From Stenotrophomonas maltophilia (lineage in GTDB: Bacteria; Pseudomonadota; Gammaproteobacteria; Xanthomonadales; Xanthomonadaceae), in assembly GCA_009912235.1 (NCBI GenBank), contig WNDS01000004.1:310001-374000 (forward strand): 64,000 bases of DNA, given 5' to 3'. The notes under the pieces were generated by a model. That model did no database searches and was not told the origin of the DNA. It saw nothing but the letters and a program-made list of their open reading frames with translations. Shown here one piece after another: positions 28,664 to 39,734 of this stretch. Numbering within the stretch: the stretch's first letter is position 1; the number at the start of each line of letters is the position of its first letter. A program made the translations under genes and the position numbers.

Positions 28664-30139
28664 ATGGCCCTCGAATTCACCCTGAACCACGATGCGCCGG
28701 CTGCGGCTGCGGTCGACTGCCTGGTCGTCGGCGCCTATGCCGACCACTCCCTGACCCCGGCCGCACAGGCCCTGGACGCCGCCAGCGGCGGCCGCCTGGC
28801 CGCCCTGGCCCAGCGCGGCGACCTTTCCGGCAAGACCGGCGCCACCACCCTGCTGCACGACCTGCCCGGCGTTGCCGCCGCGCGCGTGCTGGTGGTCGGC
28901 CTGGGCGAAGCCGCCCGCTTCGGCGTGCCCCAGTACATCAAGGCCGTCGGCGATGCCGTGCGTGCCCTGAAGACCGGCGCCAGCCGCAGCGCGCTGTTCA
29001 CCTTGTCCGAACTGGCCGTGAAGGACCGTGACGGCGCCTGGGCGATCCGCCAGGCGATCATCGCCGCCGACCACGCCAGCTACCGCTACACCGCCACGCT
29101 GGGCAAGAAGAAGGCCGACGACGCCGGCCTGGTGCAGCTGGCCGTTGCCGGCAACGACGCTGCCGCGCTGGCGCAGGGCCAGGCGATCGCCGCCGGTGTC
29201 GAGTTCGCCCGCGAACTGGGCAACCTGCCGCCGAACTACTGCACCCCGGCCTACCTGGCCGAAGTGGGCGTGAAGTTCGCCGGCGAGCACGACGGCGCCG
29301 ACGCCGAGATCCTCGACGAGCACCAGATGGAAGCGCTGGGCATGGGCTCGCTGCTGGCCGTGGCCCGCGGTTCGGCCAACCGCCCGCGCCTGGTCGTGCT
29401 GAAGTGGAACAACGGCGGTGATGCCAAGCCGTACGTGCTGGTCGGCAAGGGCATCACCTTCGATACCGGTGGCGTGAACCTGAAGACCCAGGGCGGCATC
29501 GAGGAAATGAAATACGACATGTGCGGTGGCGCCAACGTCATCGGCACCTTCGTCGCTGCCGTGAAGGCCAGGCTGCCGCTGAACCTGGTGGTGATCGTGC
29601 CGGCCGTGGAAAACGCGATCGACGGCAACGCCTACCGCCCGTCCGACGTGATCACCTCGATGTCGGGCAAGACCATCGAAGTGGGCAACACCGACGCCGA
29701 AGGCCGCCTGATCCTGTGCGACGCACTCACCTACGCCCAGCGCTTCGAGCCGCAGGCGCTGGTGGACGTGGCTACCCTGACCGGTGCCTGCATGGTGGCC
29801 CTGGGTCACCAGACCGCCGGCCTGATGACCAAGCACGACGACCTGGCCACCGAACTGCTGGCCGCCGGCGAGCACGTGTTCGACCGCGCCTGGCGCCTGC
29901 CGCTGTGGGACGAGTACCAGCCGATGCTCGATTCCAGCTTCGCCGACGTCTACAACATCGGCGGCCGCTGGGCCGGTGCCATCACCGCCGGCTGCTTCCT
30001 GGCCCGCTTCACCGAAGGCCAGCGCTGGGCGCACCTGGACATCGCCGGCGTGGCCAGCGATGAAGGCAAGCGCGGCATGGCCACCGGCCGCCCGGTGGGC
30101 CTGCTGAGCCAGTGGCTGCTGGACCAGGCGGCCGCCTGA
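28664..30139 (+). CDS. pepA: Leucyl aminopeptidase PepA (M17)
   Basis: 491 residues. An N-terminal macro-like domain and a C-terminal M17 peptidase domain with metal-site motifs [24 protein letters not shown] and the family signature NTDAEGRL. It removes N-terminal residues from peptides using two divalent metal ions; in E. coli PepA also binds DNA at Xer sites, and xerD lies 3 kb away. Start ATG 28664 ([10 protein letters not shown]); codons before it are non-coding. holC and valS follow in the same order as in many gammaproteobacteria. Confidence 0.95.
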   Translation: MALEFTLNHDAPAAAAVDCLVVGAYADHSLTPAAQALDAASGGRLAALAQRGDLSGKTGATTLLHDLPGVAAARVLVVGLGEAARFGVPQYIKAVGDAVRALKTGASRSALFTLSELAVKDRDGAWAIRQAIIAADHASYRYTATLGKKKADDAGLVQLAVAGNDAAALAQGQAIAAGVEFARELGNLPPNYCTPAYLAEVGVKFAGEHDGADAEILDEHQMEALGMGSLLAVARGSANRPRLVVLKWNNGGDAKPYVLVGKGITFDTGGVNLKTQGGIEEMKYDMCGGANVIGTFVAAVKARLPLNLVVIVPAVENAIDGNAYRPSDVITSMSGKTIEVGNTDAEGRLILCDALTYAQRFEPQALVDVATLTGACMVALGHQTAGLMTKHDDLATELLAAGEHVFDRAWRLPLWDEYQPMLDSSFADVYNIGGRWAGAITAGCFLARFTEGQRWAHLDIAGVASDEGKRGMATGRPVGLLSQWLLDQAAA

Positions 30140-30221
30140 CGCCGCTGACGACCCTGGCCGGCGCCTGCCGGCCGGGGCCTCGCCCGGCCTGGCCGGGCCC
30201 CTGCACCTTCCGGACCCTGCC

Positions 30222-30647
30222 ATGCCCCGCGCCGATTTCTACCTGATCGCCAAGCCCCGCTTCCTGACCGAGCCGCTGCGGCTGGTCTGCGAGCTGGCCC
30301 GCAAGGCCAACGACGCCGGCCTGCCCACCCTGGTGCTGGCCCGCGACCAGACCCAGGCCGAGGAACTGGACGAGCTGCTATGGGCGTTCGACGAAGAAGC
30401 CTACATTCCGCACCAGATCGCCGGCGAAGACGTGGACGAGGAAGAAGCGGTGGTGCTGATCGCCGTCCCCGGCACCGACAGCCCGGCGCGGCCGCTGGTC
30501 ATCAACCTGCGCGACGATCCCTGGCTGGGCGAGTGCGAGCGCGTGCTGGAAGTGGTGCCGGCCGACCCCGAGGCCCGCGAACCGCTGCGCGAGCGCTGGC
30601 GCCAGTACAAGAACGCAGGCTACGACCTGTCCAAGCACGACATGTAG
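30222..30647 (+). CDS. holC: DNA polymerase III subunit chi
   Basis: 141 residues with the chi-subunit pattern: FYLIAKPRFLTEPLRLVCELA at the start, DELLWAFDEEAYIPH in the middle and RWRQYKNAGYDLSKHDM at the end. Chi binds psi (HolD) in the clamp loader and contacts SSB. The pepA-holC-valS order is conserved. A HolD-like partner is found at 34930-35442 in this window. Confidence 0.94.
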   Translation: MPRADFYLIAKPRFLTEPLRLVCELARKANDAGLPTLVLARDQTQAEELDELLWAFDEEAYIPHQIAGEDVDEEEAVVLIAVPGTDSPARPLVINLRDDPWLGECERVLEVVPADPEAREPLRERWRQYKNAGYDLSKHDM

Positions 30648-30722
30648 GCACCGCCGCTGGCTGCCCTTGATGCGCCGCCGCCGTGCCCTGATCCTTTCCG
30701 CATACCCTCCTGGTTCCCCCGC

Positions 30723-33566
<2,844 letters not shown>

Positions 33567-33576
33567 CACGTGTGAT

Positions 33577-33596
33577 GTGCCAACCAAGGTTGGCAC
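33577..33596. repeat. SMAG-like palindrome after valS
   Basis: A perfect 9-bp stem GTGCCAACC / GGTTGGCAC with a 2-base gap, a common Stenotrophomonas 3'-end repeat type. Confidence 0.65.
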
Positions 33597-33610
33597 CCAC
33601 CACACCGCAA

Positions 33611-33634
33611 ACGCCGGGCACTGCCCGGCGTTTT
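33611..33634 (+). terminator. Terminator after valS
   Basis: A perfect 9-bp stem CGCCGGGCA / TGCCCGGCG (33612-33620 and 33622-33630) followed by TTTT. The one-base loop as drawn would open a little in practice. Confidence 0.8.
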
Positions 33635-33662
33635 GCGTATCCCCGCATGGCATCATCAAGCG

Positions 33663-34484
33663 ATGCCGCTTTCCCTCTTCCTGCTGGTCCTGCTTGCCGC
33701 GGCGCTGCACGCCAGCTGGAATGCCATCGTCAAACGTGGGCCGGACAAATTCCTCGGCATCGTGCTGGTCACCGGCAGCGCTGCACTGCTGTGCGCCCTT
33801 GCGGTGCCGCTGCTGCCACTGCCCGCCACGCACAGCTAGCCCTGGCTTGCCGCCTCGGTGCTGCTGCAGGTGACCTACTACGCGTTGGTGGCGCGCTGCT
33901 ACCAGCAGGTGGACATGAGCCTGGCCTACCCGGTGATGCGCGGCTGCGCGCCGATCCTGGTGGCGCTGGCCGGCAGCCTGCTGGGGGAGCGCCTGCCAAC
34001 GGTCGCCTGGCTGGGCGTGGTGCTGGTCAGCGCCGGCATCCTCAGCATGGCGCTGGGCGCACGCGCGGGGCAGCTGCGCATGCCGTTGCTGACCGCCGCG
34101 ATGATCGCCACCTACACGCTGGTGGATGCACAGGGCGCGCGCGCCTCAGGCAACGCACTCAGCTAAACGCTGTGGCTGTTCCTGCTGTCCGGCATTCCGT
34201 TGCCGCTGTGGGCGCTGTACCGGCGCGGCGGCGCCGTGCTGGCCTACGCACGGCAGCACTGGCCGCTGGGGCTGGCCGGTGGTGTCGGCACCACGGCCTC
34301 GTATGCGATGGCGCTGTGGGCGATGACCCAGGTGCCGGTGGCGATGGTCGCCGCGCTGCGCGAAAGCTCGATCCTGTTCGCGCTGCTCATTTCGGCCTGG
34401 CTGCTGCGCGAACGCGTGCCCCGGGTGCGCTGGCTGGCGGCTGCGGCCATCGTGGCCGGTGTGGTGGTGCTGCGGCTGGTGTGA
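33663..34484 (+). pseudogene. EamA/DMT-family transporter with two in-frame stops
   Basis: Reads as one 273-codon frame from ATG 33663 (MPLSLFLLVLLAAALHASWNAIVKRGPDK) to TGA 34484. It is interrupted by TAG 33837-33839 (THS-stop-PWLAA; TGG is the likely original) and TAA 34164-34166 (ALS-stop-TLWLF). About ten hydrophobic helices in two EamA repeats can be traced, including AYPVMRGCAPILVALAGSLLGERL and, in the second repeat, RESSILFALLISAWLLRERV. No frameshift is needed, only the two nonsense codons. Substrate unknown; such permeases export amino acids or metabolites. Probably inactive if the stops are real. Confidence 0.82.
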
Positions 34485-34490
34485 ACATCC

Positions 34491-34547
34491 GCCGGGCATG
34501 GCCCGACGCTACTTCACGCTCTTCCGCCGGGCATGGCCCGGCGCTAC
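34491..34547. repeat. Two SMAG elements in direct orientation
   Basis: Copies at 34491-34512 and 34526-34547, both GCCGGGCATGGCCCG(A/G)CGCTAC (minus-strand GTAG end), between the EamA remnant and rimI. Confidence 0.85.
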
Positions 34548-34573
34548 CAACGACGTCCTTCCGGCGGGCCGGG

Positions 34574-34933
34574 TTACAGCGGTGGCATCCGCTCCACGTC
34601 GTCGGCCACCAGTTCCATCGCCATCACCAGCGCATCCTCGCGGCCGTCGGCGGCCGGTTAGTAGCGCGGGCGGCGGCCGATCTCGTTGAACCCTTCGCTG
34701 TGGTACAGCGCCAGCGCCGGCGCATTGGACGGGCGCACTTCCAGGAACACGCGCTGGGCGGCACGCTCGCGCTCCATAGCCAGCCCCGGGTAACCGGCGC
34801 GCAGGCAGTCCACGAAGATGCCGCGCGTCCAGGGGAACGGGTAGCCACGCACTTCGATGGCCATCACCGTGTTGAGATCGCTTTCGCGCAGCGGGCGCAG
34901 CGTGGCCGGGCCCGGGCGGCTGACCGCGCTCAT
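34574..34933 (-). pseudogene. rimI: rimI (ribosomal protein S18 N-acetyltransferase), internal deletion and nonsense
   Basis: The N-terminus (MSAVSRPGPATLRPL...EVRGYPFPWTRGIFVDCLRAGYPGLAMER) and C-terminus (RAAQRVFLEVRPSNAPALALYHSEGFNEIGRRPRY) match RimI. About 45 residues between them are missing, including the beta-strand with the acetyl-CoA-binding Q/RxxGxG loop. The join lies near 34765-34775 and stays in frame. A TAA at 34658-34660 then interrupts the conserved RYYP..DGREDAL.MA tail, which continues to the stop at 34574 (TAC-to-TAA is simplest). The gene overlaps the upstream holD-like gene by ATGA. Catalytic function should be lost. Confidence 0.85.
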
Positions 34934-35442
34934 CGCCGGGTCTGCCTACGCAGTGCCCGCAGGGTGGGCCAAAGCGCGCGCTTGGCGGCCGGGTCACGGC
35001 GCAGCTGCTCCAGCGGCCAGCTGTCCATCAGCGCCTGCGTGGCCGGGTCGGCCGGGTTGCAGCCGGAGGCACGCAGCAGCGCGATCTGCAGCCGGTCCGG
35101 CAGGCGCACCGCCGGCTGGCGGCCGCTGCCGGCCACGGCCGCGCGCACGGGGGCGGCACTGGCCGGGGCGGTATCCGGGGCGGTATCCGGCGCAGCCACC
35201 GGCGGCCGGCGGCGCGGCGCATCGCCATGCGGCGCATCCGCAGGTGCGGCCGGCGTGGCCGCGCGTGGCGGTGCGGCGGCCGGTGCCGGCGGCGCCGAGG
35301 CAGCGGCGGCCTCGGCCACGCTCAGCTGCAGCGCCGCATCCAGTTCGGCGGCCAGCTGGCCGTCGTGGTAGACTACATAGTCCATGGCCTGCAGCCAGGC
35401 CTGCTGGGCCGGGGACCACAGCACGGACAGGTCCTGGCTCAC
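34930..35442 (-). CDS. holD: Probable DNA polymerase III subunit psi (HolD-like)
   Basis: 170 residues. No clear overall match, but three points suggest psi. It directly precedes and overlaps rimI, as holD does in E. coli. Its N-terminus (AWLQAMDYVVY) resembles the chi-binding peptide of HolD. Its C-terminus (PLEQLRRDPAAKRALWPTLRALRR) resembles the closing LRANPTARAALW segment of HolD. Between them is a long Ala/Pro-rich linker (about 45-110). The chi gene holC is 4 kb away. Its stop overlaps the rimI start and its start overlaps the pssA stop, so pssA-holD-rimI form an operon. An alternative is an unrelated Xanthomonadaceae-specific protein. Confidence 0.6.
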   Translation of the reverse strand: MSQDLSVLWSPAQQAWLQAMDYVVYHDGQLAAELDAALQLSVAEAAAASAPPAPAAAPPRAATPAAPADAPHGDAPRRRPPVAAPDTAPDTAPASAAPVRAAVAGSGRQPAVRLPDRLQIALLRASGCNPADPATQALMDSWPLEQLRRDPAAKRALWPTLRALRRQTRR

Positions 35443-36215
35443 GCGACCTCGGGCTTCTTGCGCAGGCGCTGCACGGCCCAGGTTGCCGGGCCGGACAGGG
35501 CGTACAGCGCGCCCACCGCCAGCAGCACGCGCGGCAGGTCGATCACGGCGATGGCGATGATGATCGGCACCAGTGCCAGCACCAGGAACGGCACGCGGTC
35601 AGCGCGCGGGCCCTTGGCGCCGCCGCCCTTGAAGCTCCAGAAACGGATGCGGCTGACCATCAGCAGCGCGGCCACGATGGTCACCGCCAGCGCCACGTAG
35701 CGCAGCTGGCTGCCATCCCAGCCGAGGTTGCCGTCGGCGAAGGCCCAGACAAAGGACATCATCAGGCCGGCCGCGGCCGGGCTGGCCAGGCCGACGAACC
35801 AGCGCTTGTCGACCACCGCCACCTGGGTATTAAAGCGGGCCAGGCGCAGCGCCGCGCAGGCGGCATACAGGAAGGCCGCCGCCCAGCCGAGGCGGCCGGC
35901 CAGTTCGCCGTCGAACTTCAGTTCGGACAGCGACCAGTGGTACATCACCAGTGCCGGCGCCATGCCGAAGCTTACCAGGTCGGCCAGCGAGTCGTACTGC
36001 ACGCCGAATTCGCTGCTGGTGCCGGTCATGCGCGCCACGCGGCCGTCCAGGCCGTCCATCACGGCGGCGACGAACACGGCGATGCTGGCGTTGACGAAAT
36101 CACCGTTGGCCGCGGCGATGATCGCGTAGAACCCGGCAAACAAGCCGGCGGTGGTGAACAGGTTGGGCAGCAGGTAAATGCTGCGCGAGCGCGGCGGGGG
36201 TATGATCGGGTCCAT
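35439..36215 (-). CDS. pssA: CDP-diacylglycerol--serine O-phosphatidyltransferase
   Basis: 258 residues, about eight hydrophobic segments. The CDP-alcohol phosphatidyltransferase signature DGxxAR...G...D...D is seen as MDGLDGRVARMTGTSSEFG followed by YDSLAD. It makes phosphatidylserine, the precursor of phosphatidylethanolamine, in the inner membrane. Start ATG 36213-36215 (MDPIIPPPRSRSIYLLPNLF) is chosen over an upstream Met because the family starts near the first helix. First gene of the pssA-holD-rimI set. Confidence 0.93.
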   Translation of the reverse strand: MDPIIPPPRSRSIYLLPNLFTTAGLFAGFYAIIAAANGDFVNASIAVFVAAVMDGLDGRVARMTGTSSEFGVQYDSLADLVSFGMAPALVMYHWSLSELKFDGELAGRLGWAAAFLYAACAALRLARFNTQVAVVDKRWFVGLASPAAAGLMMSFVWAFADGNLGWDGSQLRYVALAVTIVAALLMVSRIRFWSFKGGGAKGPRADRVPFLVLALVPIIIAIAVIDLPRVLLAVGALYALSGPATWAVQRLRKKPEVA

Positions 36216-36295
36216 GGATTCCAGTTTAATCGACTTGCCAGCCAACGGCGGCAATGCTGCAATCGGGGTTCACTGTCCTTGTGCTGGAGTCTGCC

Positions 36296-36670
36296 ATGCG
36301 TGCCCTGTCCTGCCTGGGATGCCTGCTGCTGCTGGCCGGTACTGCCACCGCGGCCCCGGTCTACAAGTGGAAGGACGCCAACGGCGTCACCCAGTATTCG
36401 GAAACCCCGCCGCCGGGCAAGCGCTTCGAAACCCGTGAACAGGCGCGCGCGCCGGCCAGCCGGGCCGCCGTGGCCGAGCCGGCCGAGGCAACGGTGCCCG
36501 AGCAGTGCAGCACGGCCCGCGCGAACCTGGCGCTGCTGGGCGGCAGCGGCCCGGCGGCGACGCGCGATGCCGAAGGCAAGGCGGCCGCGCCGCTGAGCGA
36601 GGAGCAGCGCAGCGCACAGAAGGCGCTGGCCGAAGCGGCCGCCAAGGCCTACTGCCCGCCGGCGGGTTGA
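36296..36670 (+). CDS. Small secreted DUF4124-type protein
   Basis: 124 residues. The signal peptide MRALSCLGCLLLLAGTATAA|P is followed directly by VYKWKDANGVTQYSETPPPGKRFE, the DUF4124 signature. An Ala/Glu-rich tail carries two cysteines (VPEQCS and KAYCPPAG) that could form a disulfide. Function unknown; periplasmic or outer-membrane-associated proteins of this type are common in Xanthomonadaceae. Start ATG 36296 rather than the in-frame 36254, because the signal peptide begins there. Divergent from pssA. Confidence 0.8.
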   Translation: MRALSCLGCLLLLAGTATAAPVYKWKDANGVTQYSETPPPGKRFETREQARAPASRAAVAEPAEATVPEQCSTARANLALLGGSGPAATRDAEGKAAAPLSEEQRSAQKALAEAAAKAYCPPAG

Positions 36671-36759
36671 GGGGTTTTCGGAAGGGCTGGCTGCCCTGCA
36701 CCTGCTGCAAGCCAATCCAGGGCAACGGCAACGGCAAGAGCGGCATTCCGTGGGATGGC

Positions 36760-36934
36760 GGGGCACTGTAGGTTTGCGGGGACGCCGTGAACCCATCCAT
36801 GGGGGCTTGGTCGCCGCTTGCTCGTGTGCGCTTTCCTGCGCACACGGCAAGACCGGGGTTGGGCGTCCTGCCCAACCCGCCCGAGGCATGCCTCGGGCCC
36901 ATGCGGCTCACACCCCGCAAACCCACAGTGCCCC
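36760..36934. repeat. Long inverted repeat, copy 2 (variant arms)
   Basis: Arms 36760-36781 and 36913-36934 pair over 22 bases with one mismatch, but their sequence differs from copies 1 and 3. The flank (ACCTTCGACAGTTTCC, 36935-36950) and the segment around GTGAACCCATCCATGGGGGCTT are shared with copy 1. The interior has extra hairpins (for example the CCCGAGGCATGCCTCGGG block near 36880-36898). Confidence 0.75.
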
Positions 36935-36960
36935 ACCTTCGACAGTTTCCTGCGGCTTTT

Positions 36961-36983
36961 GTAGATCCACGCCATGCGTGGAT
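36961..36983. repeat. GTAG-tipped palindrome
   Basis: GTAG then an 8-bp stem ATCCACGC / GCGTGGAT with a CAT loop. Same stem as the tandem units at 26231-26319. Confidence 0.75.
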
Positions 36984-37011
36984 GAAATCTGTCAGATATC
37001 GAAATGAATCT

Positions 37012-37052
37012 GGGGTCAGATCCGTTTTCCTGCGGAAAACGGATCTGACCCC
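37012..37052. repeat. Perfect 41-base palindrome (GGGGTCAGATCC family)
   Basis: A 19-bp perfect stem (37012-37030 with 37034-37052) and a 3-base loop. Weaker relatives occur at 44690-44718 and 59353-59389, all beginning GGGTC(A/G)GATCC and ending TCTGACCC, each next to SMAG elements. Confidence 0.85.
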
Positions 37053-37088
37053 AAGAGCACACCCTACAGATCGCGGAAAACTGTCGAA

Positions 37089-37190
37089 GGCGGGATGGGT
37101 CCGGTTGCGGGGGCGTGAGCGCCATGGATGGCGCGACCGAGCCTACATGGACGTATTTACGGCGTCCCCCGCAACCGAACCCACCCCGCC
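37089..37190. repeat. Long inverted repeat, copy 3
   Basis: Arms 37089-37113 and 37166-37190 (25 bases, two mismatches) closely match copy 1 in reverse orientation. The flank AAACTGTCGAA lies just before the left arm (37078-37088), and the small central hairpin is different (GCGCCAT..ATGGCGC). Confidence 0.8.
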
Positions 37191-37341
37191 AACCCACGGA
37201 TAGCGCGCTTTTGCCGTTGACTTGGCCGCTGACGTTGATCCGGCGGGTGCAGGGCGGCAGCCCTGCCAGTAAACCCCCCAGTACCCCCCGCCCCGGCCGG
37301 GCTGGCAGAATAGGCGCCTCTGCCGTTATCCGAAGCCGACG

Positions 37342-39045
37342 ATGCGCCTCTCCCAGTTCCACCTGCACACCACCAAGGAAACCCCCAGCGACGCCGAGCT
37401 GACCAGCCACCGGCTGATGCTGCGCGCTGGCATGATCCGCAAGCTCGCCTCCGGCCTGTACACCTGGTCGCCGCTGGGCCTGCGCGTGCTGCGCAAGGTG
37501 GAACGCATCGTGCGCGAGGAAATGGACCGCGCCGGCGCCGTCGAATTTCAGATTCCCACGCTGCAGCCCAAGGAACTGTGGGAAGCCACCGGCCGCTGGC
37601 AGAAATTCGGACCGCAGCTGCTGAAGATCAAGGACCGCAAGGAACAGACCTTCTGCTACAGCCCCACCGCCGAAGAAGCGGCGGCCGATTTCGCCCGCAA
37701 CGAGCTGTCCAGCTACAAGCAGCTGCCGGTCAATTTCTACCAGATCCAGACCAAGTTCCGCGACGAGATCCGCCCGCGTTTCGGCGTGATGCGCGCGCGC
37801 GAATTCCTGATGAAGGACGCCTATTCGTTCCACCTGCACGACGAAGACCTGGTGCGCGAATACGAGAACATGAAGGTGGCCTACAGCCGCATCTTCACCC
37901 GCCTCGGCCTGGATTTCCGCATGGTGCAGGCCGACTCGGGCGCCATCGGTGGCGATGCCTCGCAGGAATTCCACGTCATCGCCGATTCCGGTGAAGACGC
38001 GCTGGTGTTCTCCACCGGTTCGGATTACGCAGCCAACATGGAAGCGGCCATCGCCGCCGACCCGGCGCCGCGTGGCGCCGCCGCTGAAAGCCTGCGCAAG
38101 GTGGAAACCCCCACCCAGAAGACCTGCGAAGACGTGGCCGCCCTGCTCGGCATCGCCCTGCAGCGCACGGTGAAGTCGGTGGCGCTGATGGCCGGTGAAG
38201 GCAAGGAGCAGCAGTTCGTGCTGGCGCTGGTGCGCGGCGACCACGAGGTCAACGAGATCAAGCTGGCCAAGGTGGCCGGCCTGTCCGAACACCGCTTCGC
38301 CAGCGAGGCGGAAATCGCCGAGCACCTCGGCAGCGTGCCCGGCTTCCTCGGCCTGGTGGGCCCGGCCAAAGCGATCCGCGTGGTGGCCGACCGTGAAGTG
38401 GCGGCGCTGGCCGATTTCGTCATCGGCGCCAACGAGGCCGGTTTCCACCTGGCCGGCGTCAACTGGGGCCGCGACCTGCCCGAACCGGAAGTGGCCGACC
38501 TGCGCAACGTGCAGGCCGGTGACCGCGCGCGCGACGGCGGCGAGCTGAAGATCGCCCGCGGCATTGAAGTGGGCCACGTGTTCCAGCTCGGCCGCACCTA
38601 TGCCAAGGCACTGGACGCCACCGTGCTGGACGAGAACGGCAAGGCCGCAGTGATGAGCATGGGCTGCTACGGCATCGGCATCTCGCGCGTAGTCGCCGCC
38701 GCCATCGAGCAGAACCACGATGACGCCGGCATCATCTGGCCCGACGCGATGGCACCGTGGCAGGTGGTGGTCTGCGTGATCAACCCGAAGGGCGATGCCG
38801 CCGTGGCCGAAGCGGCCGGCGCGCTGCTGCAGGAACTGCGCGAGGCCGGCCTGGATGCCGCGCTGGACGACCGCGGCCTGCGCCCCGGCGCGATGTTCGC
38901 CGACATGGAGCTGATCGGCGTTCCGCACCGCGTGGTAGTCAGCGAACGCGGCCTGGCCGCCGGTACCTTCGAGTACCGCGCGCGCCGCGCCAGCGAGGCC
39001 GAAAGCCTGGACAAGACCAACCTGCTGCAGCGGCTGCAGGGCTGA
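37342..39045 (+). CDS. proS: Prolyl-tRNA synthetase (bacterial type)
   Basis: 567 residues, class II. Motif 1 region [28 protein letters not shown], motif 2 region [26 protein letters not shown], an inserted editing (INS) domain (about 225-390, with the YbaK-like stretch [10 protein letters not shown]...[14 protein letters not shown]) and motif 3 [14 protein letters not shown], followed by the anticodon-binding domain. Charges tRNA-Pro and clears Ala-tRNA-Pro. Intact. Start ATG 37342 ([13 protein letters not shown]) matches the family start. Confidence 0.96.
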   Translation: MRLSQFHLHTTKETPSDAELTSHRLMLRAGMIRKLASGLYTWSPLGLRVLRKVERIVREEMDRAGAVEFQIPTLQPKELWEATGRWQKFGPQLLKIKDRKEQTFCYSPTAEEAAADFARNELSSYKQLPVNFYQIQTKFRDEIRPRFGVMRAREFLMKDAYSFHLHDEDLVREYENMKVAYSRIFTRLGLDFRMVQADSGAIGGDASQEFHVIADSGEDALVFSTGSDYAANMEAAIAADPAPRGAAAESLRKVETPTQKTCEDVAALLGIALQRTVKSVALMAGEGKEQQFVLALVRGDHEVNEIKLAKVAGLSEHRFASEAEIAEHLGSVPGFLGLVGPAKAIRVVADREVAALADFVIGANEAGFHLAGVNWGRDLPEPEVADLRNVQAGDRARDGGELKIARGIEVGHVFQLGRTYAKALDATVLDENGKAAVMSMGCYGIGISRVVAAAIEQNHDDAGIIWPDAMAPWQVVVCVINPKGDAAVAEAAGALLQELREAGLDAALDDRGLRPGAMFADMELIGVPHRVVVSERGLAAGTFEYRARRASEAESLDKTNLLQRLQG

Positions 39046-39054
39046 TCCAGCCGA

Positions 39055-39081
39055 AAACCGGGGCCACGGCCCCGGTTTTTT
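39055..39081 (+). terminator. Terminator after proS
   Basis: Stem ACCGGGGCC / GGCCCCGGT (39057-39065 and 39068-39076) with a T6 run, 10 bases after the stop. Confidence 0.85.
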
Positions 39082-39267
39082 GTTGACCTTGACGGAAACT
39101 GGACAGGCGACCGGACATAATCCGGCCAAAATCGCCGCCAATCCCCCCAAAACCGACGCCACCGGATGGCCTTCGGTATTTGTACTGGGGATAATTCCTC
39201 CCTATCCTGTAAACGACGCCACGGACCGGCTCGTCCCCGTCCCCAATAGTTCCCGGAGTATTTGTTG

Positions 39268-39642
39268 ATGAGCATCGATCTGAGTGGTCTGTCCGCGCGT
39301 GAGCTCGGCGCCCTGATCCGCACCGCCAAGAAACAGCAGACGATCGTGGCCAAGCGTCGCCCGATCACCAAGGTCCGCGCCCAGCTGAGCAAGCTGGCCA
39401 AGGCCGAGGGTTACACCATCGAGGAGCTGTTCGGCGGCGAACCCGCCCCGTGCGTGCGCAAGGCCGCCAAGGCAGCGCCGGCCAAGACCGCCGGCCGCAA
39501 GCTGGGCAAGGTCGCGCCGAAGTATCGCAACCCGGCCAATGCCAAGGAAACCTGGACCGGCCGTGGCAAGCAGCCGCGCTGGATGGTCGAGCAGACCGCC
39601 AAGGGCAAGAAGCCGGAAGATTTCCTAATCAAGAAGGCGTAA
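39268..39642 (+). CDS. H-NS-family nucleoid-associated protein
   Basis: 124 residues. An N-terminal oligomerisation helix (LSARELGALIRTAKKQQTIVAKRR), a basic Ala/Lys linker with a Cys, and the H-NS DNA-binding core YRNPANAKETWTGRGKQPRW (the family's GRGxxPxW loop is present). It would bind AT-rich DNA and silence promoters, perhaps including the AT-rich adhesin upstream region in this window. Start ATG 39268 with GGAG 10 bases before; two in-frame TTG codons just upstream are unlikely starts. The 222-base upstream gap is unusually AT-rich and contains CATAAT (39116-39121) and GATAAT (39190-39195), possible -10 elements. Confidence 0.88.
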   Translation: MSIDLSGLSARELGALIRTAKKQQTIVAKRRPITKVRAQLSKLAKAEGYTIEELFGGEPAPCVRKAAKAAPAKTAGRKLGKVAPKYRNPANAKETWTGRGKQPRWMVEQTAKGKKPEDFLIKKA

Positions 39643-39664
39643 GGCCGACTTTCAGACTGCAATG

Positions 39665-39693
39665 AAAACGCCGGCGCATGCCGGCGTTTTTTT
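39665..39693 (+). terminator. Terminator after the H-NS-like gene
   Basis: A perfect 9-bp stem AACGCCGGC / GCCGGCGTT (39667-39675 and 39680-39688) followed by a T-run. It could also serve the convergent ThrE-type gene. Confidence 0.88.
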
Positions 39694-39698
39694 CAGGT

Positions 39699-39719
39699 GT
39701 GTGGACCAACGGTCCACAC
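39699..39719. repeat. SMAG-like palindrome
   Basis: A perfect 9-bp stem GTGTGGACC / GGTCCACAC with an AAC loop, between the convergent genes. Confidence 0.6.
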
Positions 39720-39734
39720 CCACCGGGTCCACCC

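Larger units (their letters stand above)
36671..37341. other. Repeat island upstream of proS
   Basis: No gene is supported in this 671-base stretch. From left to right it holds long inverted repeat copy 2 (36760-36934), a GTAG-tipped palindrome (36961-36983), a perfect 41-base palindrome (37012-37052) and long inverted repeat copy 3 in the opposite orientation (37089-37190). About 150 bases before proS presumably carry its promoter. Reading frames across it are shadows. Confidence 0.75.

Noticed and set aside
36649..39162. Minus-strand 837-codon frame across proS and the repeat island
   Set aside because: Shadow of proS plus chance reading through repeats; composition is unlike protein.
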